From Avedoeria sp964651245 (GTDB lineage: Bacteria > Chloroflexota > Anaerolineae > Epilineales > Epilineaceae): a stretch of DNA of 64,000 nucleotides. The DNA is taken from positions 123,446 through 187,445 of the forward strand of contig CAZYVI010000007.1 of assembly GCA_964651245.1 (NCBI GenBank), given 5' to 3'. Below are positions 18,715-27,548 of the stretch, in pieces. The translations under genes and the position numbers were made by a program. How positions within the stretch are numbered: the stretch's first letter is position 1; every line of letters starts with the position of its first letter. Below the pieces are notes generated by a model. It was not told the origin of the DNA. It did not search any database and was given only the letters and a program-made list of their open reading frames with translations.

Positions 18715-20385
18715 ATGACCCTCGCCGCCCCGACGGCGCCCCCCGCCGGCGCCGCGCTGCCCACCGCGGACACGACGCCCGTCCTGCAGTCGGACGGCCG
18801 GGCGGTCGGGCCGCAGTTCGCCGCGCTGCTGGCGCGCATCCGCCGCCTGAACGACCTCGGCAAGACCGCCGGGCTGCTGGGCTGGGACCGCGACGTGAAC
18901 ATGCCCGTCGCTGCCTCCACCGATCGCGCCCAGCAGATGGCCACGCTGGCCCAGGTGATGCACGAGATGCTCGTCGACCCGGCCGTCGGCGACCTGCTCG
19001 CCGGCGCCGAGGCCGAAGCGCGGTCGTTGGCACCCGCGCCGCCGCCCGCCGCCGGAGCCGACGCCGCCGCGGCCGCCCACGACGACGCCCTGCTCGTCCA
19101 CGCTCTGCTGCGCGAGTTCCGCCGCGGCTACGACGACGCCGTCAAGCTGCCCGGCGAGTTCGTCGCCCGCCGCGCGCGGCTCAGCGGCGAGGCGTACCGC
19201 GCCTGGGTGGCCGCCCGGGCGGCATCGGACTGGCCGGCGTTCCGGCCGCACCTGCAGGTCACCGTCGACCTGGCGCGCGAGCAGGCCGACTACCTGGGCG
19301 TCGTCACCGAGCCGTACGACACGCTGCTCGACCGCTACGAGCGGGGCATGACTTCGGCTGCGGTGGCGGCCCTGTTCGACGCCGCCGCGGCCGCGCTCGT
19401 GCCGCTGCGCGAGGCGATCGCCCGCGACGGGCGGCCGGTGAGCGACGCGGTCCTCCACCAGCCGTACGACGTGTCCGCCCAGCAGGCGTTCGCCCGCGAG
19501 ATCGCGCGCGTCGTCGGCTACGACCTCGACCGCGGCCACTTGGGCACCACCGTCCACCCGTTCGCCAGCAGCTTCTCGCAGAACGACTGCCGGATCACGA
19601 CGCGTTGGTACCCCGACTTCCTGAGCCCTTCGCTGTTCGGCACGCTGCACGAGTCCGGCCACGCCATCTACGAGCAGCACACGTCGCCCGCCCTGGCCCG
19701 CACACCGCTCGCGCGCGGCACGTCGGCGGGCATCCACGAGTCGCAGTCGCGCAGCGTCGAGAACCTCGTCGGCCGCAGCCGCGGCTTCTGGCGCGCGCAC
19801 TTCGGGCGGCTGCAGGCGCACTTCCCGTCGCAGCTGGGCGCGACGACGGCCGACGACTTCTGGCGGGCGGTGAACAAGGTCCAGCCGTCGTTCATCCGGG
19901 TCGAGGCCGACGAGCTCACCTACAACCTCCACATCGTGCTGCGCTTCCGGCTCGAGCGCGCCCTCATCAACGGCACGCTCGCGCCGGCCGACGCCCGCGA
20001 CGCCTGGAACGCGGAGCTCGAGGACCTGCTCGACCTCACCCCGCCCGACGACGCCCACGGCATCCTCCAGGACGTCCACTGGTCGAGCCCGATGTTCGGC
20101 TACTTCCCGACCTACGCCCTGGGCAACCTCTACGCCGCCCAGCTCCTCGAGGCCGCCACCGCTGCCGACCCAACCATCGCCGCCGCGCTCGAAGCCGGCG
20201 ACCCGGCCCCGCTGCGGACCTGGCTCCACACCCACGTCCACCGCCACGGCAAGGTCTACCCGCCCGGCGAGCTCATCGTCCTCGCCACCGGCCGGCCGCT
20301 CGACGAGGGCGCGTTCGTGCGGTATGCGAACGACAAGTTCCGGGCGGTGTACGGGCTGGGAGAAGGCAGCTCGGCGGGCGGCTAG
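18715..20385 (+). CDS. M32 family metallocarboxypeptidase (Taq type)
   Basis: The 556-aa enzyme removes C-terminal residues from peptides in the cytoplasm with a bound metal ion. The zinc motif HESGH (family form HExxH) occurs in GTLHESGHAIYEQ, followed by the conserved GIHESQSR, ENLVGRS and, near the end, DVHWSSPMFGYFPTYALG. An N-terminal extension of about 35 residues is rich in Ala/Pro/Thr. TAGGAGG at 18701-18707 is a strong ribosome-binding site. Confidence 0.93.
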   Translation: MTLAAPTAPPAGAALPTADTTPVLQSDGRAVGPQFAALLARIRRLNDLGKTAGLLGWDRDVNMPVAASTDRAQQMATLAQVMHEMLVDPAVGDLLAGAEAEARSLAPAPPPAAGADAAAAAHDDALLVHALLREFRRGYDDAVKLPGEFVARRARLSGEAYRAWVAARAASDWPAFRPHLQVTVDLAREQADYLGVVTEPYDTLLDRYERGMTSAAVAALFDAAAAALVPLREAIARDGRPVSDAVLHQPYDVSAQQAFAREIARVVGYDLDRGHLGTTVHPFASSFSQNDCRITTRWYPDFLSPSLFGTLHESGHAIYEQHTSPALARTPLARGTSAGIHESQSRSVENLVGRSRGFWRAHFGRLQAHFPSQLGATTADDFWRAVNKVQPSFIRVEADELTYNLHIVLRFRLERALINGTLAPADARDAWNAELEDLLDLTPPDDAHGILQDVHWSSPMFGYFPTYALGNLYAAQLLEAATAADPTIAAALEAGDPAPLRTWLHTHVHRHGKVYPPGELIVLATGRPLDEGAFVRYANDKFRAVYGLGEGSSAGG

Positions 20386-20389
20386 CCCA

Positions 20390-20399
20390 GGTGGTGACG
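20390..20399. repeat. Left 10-bp target-site duplication of mobile cassette 1
   Basis: GGTGGTGACG directly abuts the left end of the repeat-bounded unit that starts at 20400; the identical 10 bases directly abut its right end at 21479-21488. Confidence 0.85.
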
Positions 20400-20527
20400 G
20401 TCACAGCTTGCCGCTTCTTCCGCGGACAGAGTACACGACGGTCGTGCTGGCGGCAGGAGCAGCGGGGCGTTGGAGAGTGGAGGGAAGCGGCGATGGGCGC
20501 CCGGAGCGAGAAGCGTCAACCTGTGAG
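20400..20527 (+). repeat. 128-bp repeat, copy in cassette 1 (full length)
   Basis: Full-length, diverged copy of the family described at 51979-52106, in the same orientation. It differs in several positions (for example GCGGACAGAG, GGCAGGAGCAGCGGGGCG) and its terminal inverted repeats are imperfect, so it is older or more diverged than the copies at 51979 and 55265. Confidence 0.9.
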
Positions 20528-20538
20528 GGAGGCAGGGA

Positions 20539-21270
20539 ATGAGTCGCGGAACGTGGCTTGCCATTGGTGTTGCGTTGGCAAGTACGTTACTGCTGATCGC
20601 TTTCGTCTATTCGACTGCGGGTCGGCATGACGTCACCCTAGAAGATGGGTACGCGCGCGTGTTCCCCGACGACGGAGTAGCCCCTGACACGGGAGCGCTG
20701 TCTCAGCAGAGCGAACCGACGCCAACAGCAATCGCCCATCTACGGCCTGTTTCGCCGAGTCCAATTGATCCGTCGGCTATCGGGCGTATCGTGCCGATCG
20801 TGGCACGTCTCGCGGTCAATACAGTACTCCCTACGAGGTACAACACAATTGATGGGCTTCCTCCCGGCGGCGAGGGCTACGCGCTTCCCAACGACAGGTG
20901 GTTTGCGTCCGCTGAGGTCTTTCCAGTTGTGTTCGACGTGGTTGAGTATCTGCGTGGCGACGACGGTGCAATTCGCTGGGTCGCAGGCCCATCTCAGGCC
21001 TATACTTCCGGAGTTGCACTGCATGATGGCCGGCTCTCTCCAGGAGACGACCTGATCTGCTTCTTCGCAGAAGTCGAATCGACCGTTGCTGGCGATCCGC
21101 GCTTTGACTATCTACTAAGCCAAGCGGCTGCCCTCTCTCGCGAGAGTAATGCGGTGCGAGTGGCTGAACTATCTGCATGCTACGAGCTTGCCCTCAATGG
21201 CCAAGACACCACAGAGTTGATCAGCGGGGCTTCGTTCCCGCTCGTGGACGTCCTTGCGGCCATAGACTGA
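20539..21270 (+). CDS. Passenger gene of cassette 1: anchored or secreted protein, function unknown
   Basis: No family recognised. The 243-aa product begins with a clear hydrophobic segment (residues 6-26, IGVALASTLLLIAFVYSTAG) that could be a signal anchor, followed by a Pro/Thr linker and a domain of about 150 residues with three cysteines (two near the middle, one near the end). GC content is well below that of the neighbouring chromosome. The ribosome-binding site AGGGAGG (20526-20532) is formed partly by the last bases of the 128-bp repeat. It is the only gene between the two repeat copies. Confidence 0.6.
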   Translation: MSRGTWLAIGVALASTLLLIAFVYSTAGRHDVTLEDGYARVFPDDGVAPDTGALSQQSEPTPTAIAHLRPVSPSPIDPSAIGRIVPIVARLAVNTVLPTRYNTIDGLPPGGEGYALPNDRWFASAEVFPVVFDVVEYLRGDDGAIRWVAGPSQAYTSGVALHDGRLSPGDDLICFFAEVESTVAGDPRFDYLLSQAAALSRESNAVRVAELSACYELALNGQDTTELISGASFPLVDVLAAID

Positions 21271-21424
21271 TCCTGCCGTCACTATCCCTGGGTGGTCGTC
21301 GACCGCGCGGGCGGTGGCTCCAGTGGTAAGGAGCTCCATGAGCTCCAGTGCTCAGAGCGCGCGCCCCTGACGTGCGCGCTGCTGTGCTTGCTTTGCCTGT
21401 GACACATAGAGCGTGGTCGTCGCC
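21271..21424. other. Non-coding tail of cassette 1
   Basis: No gene is visible between the passenger stop codon and the partial repeat. The stretch holds two palindromes, GGAGCTCCATGAGCTCC near 21330 and a GCGCGC-rich one near 21357-21382, which may act as terminators. Confidence 0.4.
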
Positions 21425-21478
21425 AGAGTGGAGGTAAGCGGCGATGGGCGCCCGGAGCGAGAAGCGTCAACCTGTGAG
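21425..21478 (+). repeat. 128-bp repeat, right-end partial copy of cassette 1
   Basis: These 54 bases match the right end of the full copy at 20474-20527 (AGAGTGGAGG...GCGTCAACCTGTGAG) with few differences. The left part of this copy is missing, so the right boundary of the cassette consists of the terminal inverted repeat plus about 35 bases. Confidence 0.85.
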
Positions 21479-21488
21479 GGTGGTGACG
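21479..21488. repeat. Right 10-bp target-site duplication of mobile cassette 1
   Basis: GGTGGTGACG, identical to 20390-20399 and directly adjacent to the right end of the cassette. Confidence 0.85.
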
Positions 21489-21540
21489 TCCACGTGCGCG
21501 AAACGACGGGCGCGTCCGATCCGGGGCGCCCGTCCCGCGT

Positions 21541-23874
21541 CTACCGCACCCCCCACGGCAGGAACGCCCGCACCGGCACCGGCAGCGAGCCGCTGCAGGC
21601 GTTGGCGCGGCCGGGGGACGGACGGGCGCAGAAGTCCCAGCTCTCGGCGCCGTCGGTGCTGCGGCCGAGGCTGATGTCGGTGGCCAGGACGCCGGTCTCG
21701 ATCTGGTCGACGATGCTCGCCGCGTCGGAGAGCACGACGCGGTCGCCGTCCTTGTCGAGGCGGAACGGCGCGTGCAGCGGGCCCTGGGTCGTGTCGCCGT
21801 CGCACCAGATCAGCAGGTGCGCGCCCGGCGCCAGCGTGCCCGCGGGCAGCCGGAAGGCGAAGGGATCGTAGGGGTCATCGGACAGGGCGTAGCCGGCGAG
21901 GTCGATCGGGGCGTCGCCGCGGTTCACCAGCTCGACCCAGTCCTCGTACTCGCCCGCCTCGTCGACGACCGTCGTCGCGTTGGACGCCATCACCTCGTTG
22001 ATCACCAGGTCGCCCGCCTCGGCCCGCGGCAGCTCGACGCCCGCCACCTCGTAGTGGTACGGCGCCGTCTGGTTCGCCGCCGGGAAGAACGCCGCCCGCC
22101 CGTCCGCCGCCGCCGCCCGCAGCGCGTACGACACGCGCCGCCCGGCCCGCTGCGCCGGCACGGTGGCCGCCCATGAACCGTCGTCGCCGCGCGCCATCGG
22201 CAGCCGCACCTCGGGCCCGCCGTGGACGCGGTAGCGCACCTCGACGGCCACGGGCGCATCGGCGCCGGCGAACGTCGCCGTCACGACCACCGCGTCGGCC
22301 GCCGTGGGCGCCGCTGGCGCCGCCGCCTGCGACGCCAGCCGCAGGTCCGGCGCCGCCAGCGCCGGCAGCGTCGCCAGGTGGGCGCGGCGCGCGTCGACGA
22401 GCGCCAGGACGCCCGGCTTGGTGCCGCCGCCGAAGCCGACCGCGCTCACGTAGACCTCGTCGCGCAGGTTGGCCTCGAACTGCTCGAGGCTGTAGGCGCC
22501 GGCGATGTTGCCCTGCGATGCGGCCTCGTCGGCCGCCGCCGGCCGCACCAGGTCCTGGTAGGCCTGGCCGACCTCCTCGAGCCAGGCGCGCGCGAAGACG
22601 GCATCGAGCAGGGCCCGGTAGTGCGCCACGTAGTCCGCCTTGAACGACGGCACCGCCAGCAGCCGCCGGATGAGCGGCCGGTTCGCGTCGGAGCTTTGCG
22701 CGAACGGGTCGGCCGTCACCGGATCGCCCGCCTGCGGCCCGCCGCCCCCGCCGCCCGGCCGGCCGCCCACGCGCAGGCCGAACAGGCCGAACGAGAGGCC
22801 CAGGTCCCACGGCACCACGTCCCAGCGGCCGTCGCGCTCGCCTCGGTAGAGGTAGTAGTTCTTGCCGACGTAGTAGCTGTCGAAGTTCGTGATCAGGTTG
22901 TTGCCCGCCAGGTACCACAGCGCGCTGTCGACGTCGAGGGTCTCGCCGATGCGCCGCTCGAAGTCGGCGTCGGCGATCCCGCCGGACGTCGCCGGCGCCG
23001 CCAGCGCCCGGATCAGCTCGCGCAGCGCCTCGTAGCCCGCGTCGCCGTCGGCCGCCTTGCCCTTCACCTCGTAGCCGGCCTTGTACGGCGCCAGCGCCTC
23101 GCCCTGCCACGTCAGCGGCGACGAGTCGAAGGCGATGCGCGTCGGCGAGTCGCCCTTGACGATCAGGCCGTCGTCCTCGTCGTACCAGCGCTCGGCCCAC
23201 TCGCTGTTCACCTGCTCGACCACGGTGTAGAGCCCGATGACGCGGCCGTTCACCGAGAGCCGGGCGAACGTGAAGCGCGACACCGGCATGAACTCGGTGA
23301 GCAGCCGCAGCGCCAGCGCCTCGCGCAGCTGCGACGGGTCGTTCCAGTTGTTGTTGAAGTTCAGCACGTCGATGCCGTCGATGGACAGCCCCGGCACGAA
23401 CGCATCCGTGGTCAGGTTGAGCGGCTTCTTGGACCCCGCGGCGTTGAGCGTCGAGTTGCCCTTGCAGTGCACCCCGACGCGGCCCACGGCCTGTCCGTCG
23501 ACCACGAGCTCCGCCGGCACGTCGACGCGAGGGATGGACGACGCCCCGCCGCCGGGTCCGCCCATGCCCGGCTGCCGGTCGCAGCCCAGCAGCCCCAGCC
23601 AGTCGGCGCGCTCGAACGTGAGCGCCACGTCGAGCACCCGGTCGTCGCGGTAGAGCGCCGCGCCCGGCGGCCCGGCCGGCGCGGCCGGGTCGTCCTGCTG
23701 GGCGGGCGACGGCGCGCGCCAGTGGGCCAGCGGCACCTTCGCCGCCGCCGACAACGACGCCGACCCCGCCCCCCCATCCGCCGCCCGCGCCGCGCCGGCG
23801 CCGTCACCGGCGCCCAGCGCGAACAGGACCGACATCGTCACCAGCGTCGCCACCGAACCGTGGTACGACCGCAT
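21541..23874 (-). CDS. Secreted CotH-type kinase-fold protein with lamin-tail domain
   Basis: The 777-aa product has a signal peptide (residues 1 to about 32, ending ARAA), then a CotH-like domain (CKGNSTLNAAGSKKPLNL, LNFNNNWNDPSQLREALALRLL, DGLIVKGDS, LIVNFDSYYVGKNYYLY-like segment, VPWDLGLSFG) with the kinase-like Lys and DxD-type residues of the spore-coat kinase family. A second part contains a Fn3/chitobiase-like segment and a lamin-tail domain (LVINEVMASN ... DEAGEYEDWVELVN ... GDRVVLSD). It ends in VRAFLPWGVR, similar to other exported proteins here. Role: probably extracellular protein phosphorylation or surface assembly; inference. Confidence 0.82.
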   Translation of the reverse strand: MRSYHGSVATLVTMSVLFALGAGDGAGAARAADGGAGSASLSAAAKVPLAHWRAPSPAQQDDPAAPAGPPGAALYRDDRVLDVALTFERADWLGLLGCDRQPGMGGPGGGASSIPRVDVPAELVVDGQAVGRVGVHCKGNSTLNAAGSKKPLNLTTDAFVPGLSIDGIDVLNFNNNWNDPSQLREALALRLLTEFMPVSRFTFARLSVNGRVIGLYTVVEQVNSEWAERWYDEDDGLIVKGDSPTRIAFDSSPLTWQGEALAPYKAGYEVKGKAADGDAGYEALRELIRALAAPATSGGIADADFERRIGETLDVDSALWYLAGNNLITNFDSYYVGKNYYLYRGERDGRWDVVPWDLGLSFGLFGLRVGGRPGGGGGGPQAGDPVTADPFAQSSDANRPLIRRLLAVPSFKADYVAHYRALLDAVFARAWLEEVGQAYQDLVRPAAADEAASQGNIAGAYSLEQFEANLRDEVYVSAVGFGGGTKPGVLALVDARRAHLATLPALAAPDLRLASQAAAPAAPTAADAVVVTATFAGADAPVAVEVRYRVHGGPEVRLPMARGDDGSWAATVPAQRAGRRVSYALRAAAADGRAAFFPAANQTAPYHYEVAGVELPRAEAGDLVINEVMASNATTVVDEAGEYEDWVELVNRGDAPIDLAGYALSDDPYDPFAFRLPAGTLAPGAHLLIWCDGDTTQGPLHAPFRLDKDGDRVVLSDAASIVDQIETGVLATDISLGRSTDGAESWDFCARPSPGRANACSGSLPVPVRAFLPWGVR

Positions 23875-24062
23875 GAGGCACCTCGTTTCGCCCACCCTTA
23901 ACGCCGCGCGCGTTGGCGATGATACGCCGCCGGCCGAATCGATGATCGTTCGCCGGTGCGATCGCCGATCCGTCGTCGGCGGTCCCGCCGCGCCAGACTG
24001 CCGCCGACGGGCTCGACACCGGTCGCCGGCCTCCGCCACCGCTGGTCGCCGCCAGCGCTCCG

Positions 24063-25052
24063 CTAGGCCAGTAGCCCGTCCGGCCGCTCGCCGCGCAGCA
24101 CCGCCAGCACGCCGTCGGCCGCCTCCAGGCTGACGTTCGCTTGCGCCTCGGCCGTGCTGGCGCCAAGGTGCGGCGTGTGGACGACGTTCGGTAGGCCCAG
24201 CAGCGGGTGGTCGGCCGGCGGCGGCTCGGAGCCGTAGACATCGACGGCCGCCGCGCGGAGCCGGCCCGCGCGCAGCGCCTCGGCCAGCGCCGCCTCATCC
24301 ACCAGGCCGCCGCGGGCGGCGTTGACGACGATGGCGGTCGGCTTCATCTGGGCCAGCGCCGCCGCGTCGACGAGGTGGCGGGTCGCGTCGGTGAGCGCCG
24401 CGTGGAGGCTGATGATGTCGCTCTCGGCCCACAGCGCCGGCAGGTCGACGAGGCGCACCCCGGCCGCGGCCGCCGCCGCGTCGTCGACGAACGGGTCGTG
24501 GGCCAGCACCGCCATCCCGAACGCCTGGGCGCGCGCCGCCACCAGCCGGGCGATCCGGCCGAAGCCCACCAGGCCCAGCGACTTGCCAGAGAGCTCGGTG
24601 CCGGCGAAGTCGGCCCGGCGCCACTCGCCGCGCGCCAGCGAGCCGTGGGCGGCCGGGATGTGCCGCACGCAGCTCAGCATCAGGCCCAGCGCCAGCTCGG
24701 CCGCAGCGATGCTGTTCGCGCCCGGCGTGTTCAACACGGCCACGCCCAGCGCGCGCGCCGCCGACACGTCGATGTTGTCGACGCCCGCCCCGGCCCGCGC
24801 CACCACCCGCAGCCGCGGCTGGCCGGCCGCCAGCACTTCGGCGTCGGCGCGCGTGGCGCTGCGGACGATGAGGGCGTCGAAGGCGGCGATCTGCGCCAGC
24901 ACGTCGGCGCGCGCCATCGCCCCCGGCGCCTCGACGAAGGCGCCGGCGGCGCGCAGCCGCTCGACGCCGGCGACGCCGAGCGGGTCGGCGACGAGGACGC
25001 GGGCCGCCGCCGGCGCCAGGGGCGCGCGCGCGGGCGCGATCGGCGCTGTCAC
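24063..25052 (-). CDS. serA: D-3-phosphoglycerate dehydrogenase-like 2-hydroxyacid dehydrogenase
   Basis: The 329-aa NAD-dependent enzyme has LVGFGRIARLVAARAQAFGM (GxGxxG dinucleotide site), the catalytic Arg in IVVNAARGGLVDE, Glu in the AVDVYGSEPPP segment and His in HTPHLGAST. It lacks the C-terminal ACT domain of longer SerA forms. The GTG start overlaps the stop of the upstream class V aminotransferase gene by 4 bases (GTGA), indicating translational coupling. Together they would convert 3-phosphoglycerate to phosphoserine, the first two steps of serine synthesis. Confidence 0.88.
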   Translation of the reverse strand: MTAPIAPARAPLAPAAARVLVADPLGVAGVERLRAAGAFVEAPGAMARADVLAQIAAFDALIVRSATRADAEVLAAGQPRLRVVARAGAGVDNIDVSAARALGVAVLNTPGANSIAAAELALGLMLSCVRHIPAAHGSLARGEWRRADFAGTELSGKSLGLVGFGRIARLVAARAQAFGMAVLAHDPFVDDAAAAAAGVRLVDLPALWAESDIISLHAALTDATRHLVDAAALAQMKPTAIVVNAARGGLVDEAALAEALRAGRLRAAAVDVYGSEPPPADHPLLGLPNVVHTPHLGASTAEAQANVSLEAADGVLAVLRGERPDGLLA

Positions 25053-26161
25053 GCGCCGCCGCCGGGCTGCGCCGCCGCCAGGTAGTCGTCGAGCGCGTCG
25101 AGGAGCAGCTCGACGTCTGGCACGTCGAGCTCGCCCATGTGGCCGATGCGCCAGGTGACGTCCTTGAGCGTGCCGTAGCCGTTGCCCAGGATCATGTTTC
25201 GCGCCCGCAGGAAGCGGTTCAGCGCGCCGATGTCCCAGCCGAACGTGTTGTCGATGCAGCTGACCGTCGGCGATTCGTAGCCGGCCTCGGCGCGCAGGGT
25301 GAAGTTGCGTGCGCGGGCCCAGGCGAGCGTGCGGTCGCGCATCCGCAGGTGGCGCGCGAAGCGGTTGGCGAGCCCCTCGGCCAGGATGCGGTCGAGTTGG
25401 CGGTCCAGCGCCCACAGCAGCGAGATCGCCGGCGTGGCGGGGGTTTGGTCCTTGTCGAGCGCCTTGAGCAGCGTCACGAAGTCGAAGTAGTAGCCGCGGT
25501 TGGGGACCGTCTGGGCGCGCGCGAGCGCCCGCGGGCTCACCGAGCAGAACGCGAGCCCCGGTGGCAGCGCGAACGCCTTCTGGCTGCTGGTGAGGACGAC
25601 GTCGAGGTCCCACTCGTCGGGGCGGATGTCGACGCCCGACAGGCCGCTCACGGCGTCGACCAAGACGACGATGTCGCCGCCGCCTGGCAGCGCCCGCACC
25701 GCGGCGGCGATGTCGGCCAGCGGGTTGAGGACGCCGGCGCCCGTTTCGTTGTGGACCACGGCCAGGGCGTCGAAGCCGCCGCCGGCCAGCCGGTCCGCCA
25801 CGGCCTCGGGCTGGATCGCCCGTCCGGGCTCGACCGCGAGCACCTCGACCTGCTTGCCGTTCATCGCCGAGACCTCGGCCCAGCGCTCGCTGAACGCGCC
25901 GTTCACGCAGTGCAGCACGCGCTCGCGCACGGCGTTGCGGCTGGCGGCCTCCCACAGCCCGGTGCCGGAGCTGGTGCTGATCAGCACGGGTTGGGCGGTC
26001 TGGAACACGGCCTGGAGCTTGGGCTTGATCGCCGCCACCAGCGCCGCGCACTCGGCCATGCGGTGGCCGAACATCCACTGCGCCTGGGCGTCGAGGACGT
26101 CCGGGTGGACCTCCACCGGCCCGGGGATGAACAGCTTGAGGTGCTCGGCGGGGCGCGACAC
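25049..26161 (-). CDS. Class V aminotransferase, probable phosphoserine aminotransferase role
   Basis: The 370-aa PLP enzyme belongs to the alanine-glyoxylate/serine-glyoxylate aminotransferase group: LFIPGPVEVHPDVL, STSSGTGLWEAA, HNETGAGVLNPL, VDAVSGLSG and the PLP lysine in LTSSQKAFALPPG. In many bacteria without classical SerC such an enzyme next to serA serves as phosphoserine aminotransferase; here the 4-base overlap with serA supports that. The GTG start at 26161 is preceded by a strong AGGAGG. A serine-glyoxylate role cannot be excluded. Confidence 0.85.
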   Translation of the reverse strand: MSRPAEHLKLFIPGPVEVHPDVLDAQAQWMFGHRMAECAALVAAIKPKLQAVFQTAQPVLISTSSGTGLWEAASRNAVRERVLHCVNGAFSERWAEVSAMNGKQVEVLAVEPGRAIQPEAVADRLAGGGFDALAVVHNETGAGVLNPLADIAAAVRALPGGGDIVVLVDAVSGLSGVDIRPDEWDLDVVLTSSQKAFALPPGLAFCSVSPRALARAQTVPNRGYYFDFVTLLKALDKDQTPATPAISLLWALDRQLDRILAEGLANRFARHLRMRDRTLAWARARNFTLRAEAGYESPTVSCIDNTFGWDIGALNRFLRARNMILGNGYGTLKDVTWRIGHMGELDVPDVELLLDALDDYLAAAQPGGGA

Positions 26162-26231
26162 GGCGGCTCCTCCTGGGGCGTGGGTGGGCGCGGACGGGGC
26201 GGGTGAGCAGGGGCGGACGCGGGCGACGGCG

Positions 26232-27548
26232 CTACGCCGGGCGCACGAGCGCGTGGCGCTTCTTGCCGCGCGAGAGGTGGACGGCGCCGCCCGCGCCGAC
26301 ATCGGCCAGGGTGACGAGGGCGACAGGATCCTCGACGAGCGCGCCGTTGAGCGACGCGCCGCGCTCGGCGACGACGCGGCGGGCGTCGGAACCGCTCTCG
26401 GCCAGGCCGCACAGCACCAGCAGCTTGAAGAGGGGGATGCCGTCCGCGAGCGCAGCGCGGTCGACGGCCGTCTCGGGGATGCCGGCCGCGTCGCCGCCGC
26501 CGGCGAACACCGCCCGGGCGGCCGCCTCGGCGTCGCGCGCGGCGGCCTCGCCGTGGAGCAGCGCCGTGGCGGCGTTGGCCAGGGCGATCTTGGCCTCGTT
26601 GGCCGCCTGGCCCTCGAGCCGCTCGAGGCGCTCGACGTCGGCCAGCGGCAGCTCGGTGAAGATGCGCAGCAGCTCGCCCACCTGGGCGTCGTCGGCGTTG
26701 CGCCAGAACTGCCAGTAGTCGTACGGCGAGCGCATGTCGGCCGCCAGCCAGACGGCGCCGCTCTCGGTCTTGCCCATCTTGCGGCCGTCGGGGGTGAGGA
26801 GGAGCGGGCACGTCAAGCCGTAGACGTGGACGCCCGCCATCCGCCGCGCCAGGTCGACGCCCATCGTGATGTTGCCCCACTGGTCCGAACCGCCCATCTG
26901 CAGCCGACAGTCATGGCGGCGGTGCAGCTCGACGAAGTCGTAGGCCTGGACGACGGCGTAGTTGAACTCGAGAAAGCTCAGCGCCTGCTCGCGCTCGAGC
27001 CGGGTGCGGACGCTCTCGAGCGACAGCAGCCGGTTCACGGTGAAGTGCCGGCCGACGTCGCGCAGGAAGTCGATGTAGCCCAGGGCGTCGAGCCACGCGG
27101 CGTTGTCGAGGACGAGGGCGCCGGTCGGGCCGTCGTCGAGGTCGAGGAAGCGGCCGAACGTCGTCAGGATCCGGTCGCGGTTGGCGGCGATGGCGGCGGC
27201 GTCCAGGACCGGCCGCATCTCCTCCTTGCCCGACGGGTCGCCGATGCGCGTCGTACCGCCGCCCAGCAGCGCGATCGGGCGGTGGCCGGAGCGCTGCAGC
27301 CGACGCAGCAGCATGATGTTGACCAGGTTGCCGACGTGGAGGCTGGGCGCCGTCAGGTCGAAGCCGACATAGCCGGTGACGACCCCGCGCGCCAGCAGCG
27401 CGTCGAGGCCGGCGACGTCGGTGCATTGGTAGCCCAGGCGGCGTTCGACGACGGTCTGCAGGAACGCGCTCGCCGGCCGGGCGTCGGACAGGGTGACGCC
27501 CGGCGCACTGGGCGCCGCCACCTCGGGCGCGCGCGGGCCGCCGCTCAC
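26232..27548 (-). CDS. tyrS: Tyrosyl-tRNA synthetase
   Basis: TyrRS charges tRNA-Tyr. The 438-aa protein shows the class I HIGH-like motif in PSLHVGNLVNI, YDFVELHRRHDCRLQMGGSDQWGNI (tyrosine binding) and the KMSKS-like loop as GRKMGKTESGAVWL, ending in an S4-like RNA-binding domain (ARRVVAERGASLNGALV). The GTG start at 27548 overlaps the ferritin stop codon by 4 bases, so an unusual ferritin-tyrS translational coupling is suggested. Confidence 0.95.
   Translation of the reverse strand: MSGGPRAPEVAAPSAPGVTLSDARPASAFLQTVVERRLGYQCTDVAGLDALLARGVVTGYVGFDLTAPSLHVGNLVNIMLLRRLQRSGHRPIALLGGGTTRIGDPSGKEEMRPVLDAAAIAANRDRILTTFGRFLDLDDGPTGALVLDNAAWLDALGYIDFLRDVGRHFTVNRLLSLESVRTRLEREQALSFLEFNYAVVQAYDFVELHRRHDCRLQMGGSDQWGNITMGVDLARRMAGVHVYGLTCPLLLTPDGRKMGKTESGAVWLAADMRSPYDYWQFWRNADDAQVGELLRIFTELPLADVERLERLEGQAANEAKIALANAATALLHGEAAARDAEAAARAVFAGGGDAAGIPETAVDRAALADGIPLFKLLVLCGLAESGSDARRVVAERGASLNGALVEDPVALVTLADVGAGGAVHLSRGKKRHALVRPA

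Larger units (their letters stand above)
20400..21478 (+). mobile_element. Mobile gene cassette 1, bounded by 128-bp repeats
   Basis: The 1079-bp unit starts with a full 128-bp repeat and ends with the last 54 bases of a second copy in the same orientation. It carries one gene (20539-21270) and no transposase. Exact 10-bp direct repeats GGTGGTGACG flank it on both sides, the mark of a transposition event. It sits between two convergent chromosomal genes and has lower GC than they do. The ends show the inverted terminus TCACAGCTTG / CAACCTGTGA. It is read as a non-autonomous, MITE-bounded unit moved in trans. Confidence 0.8.
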
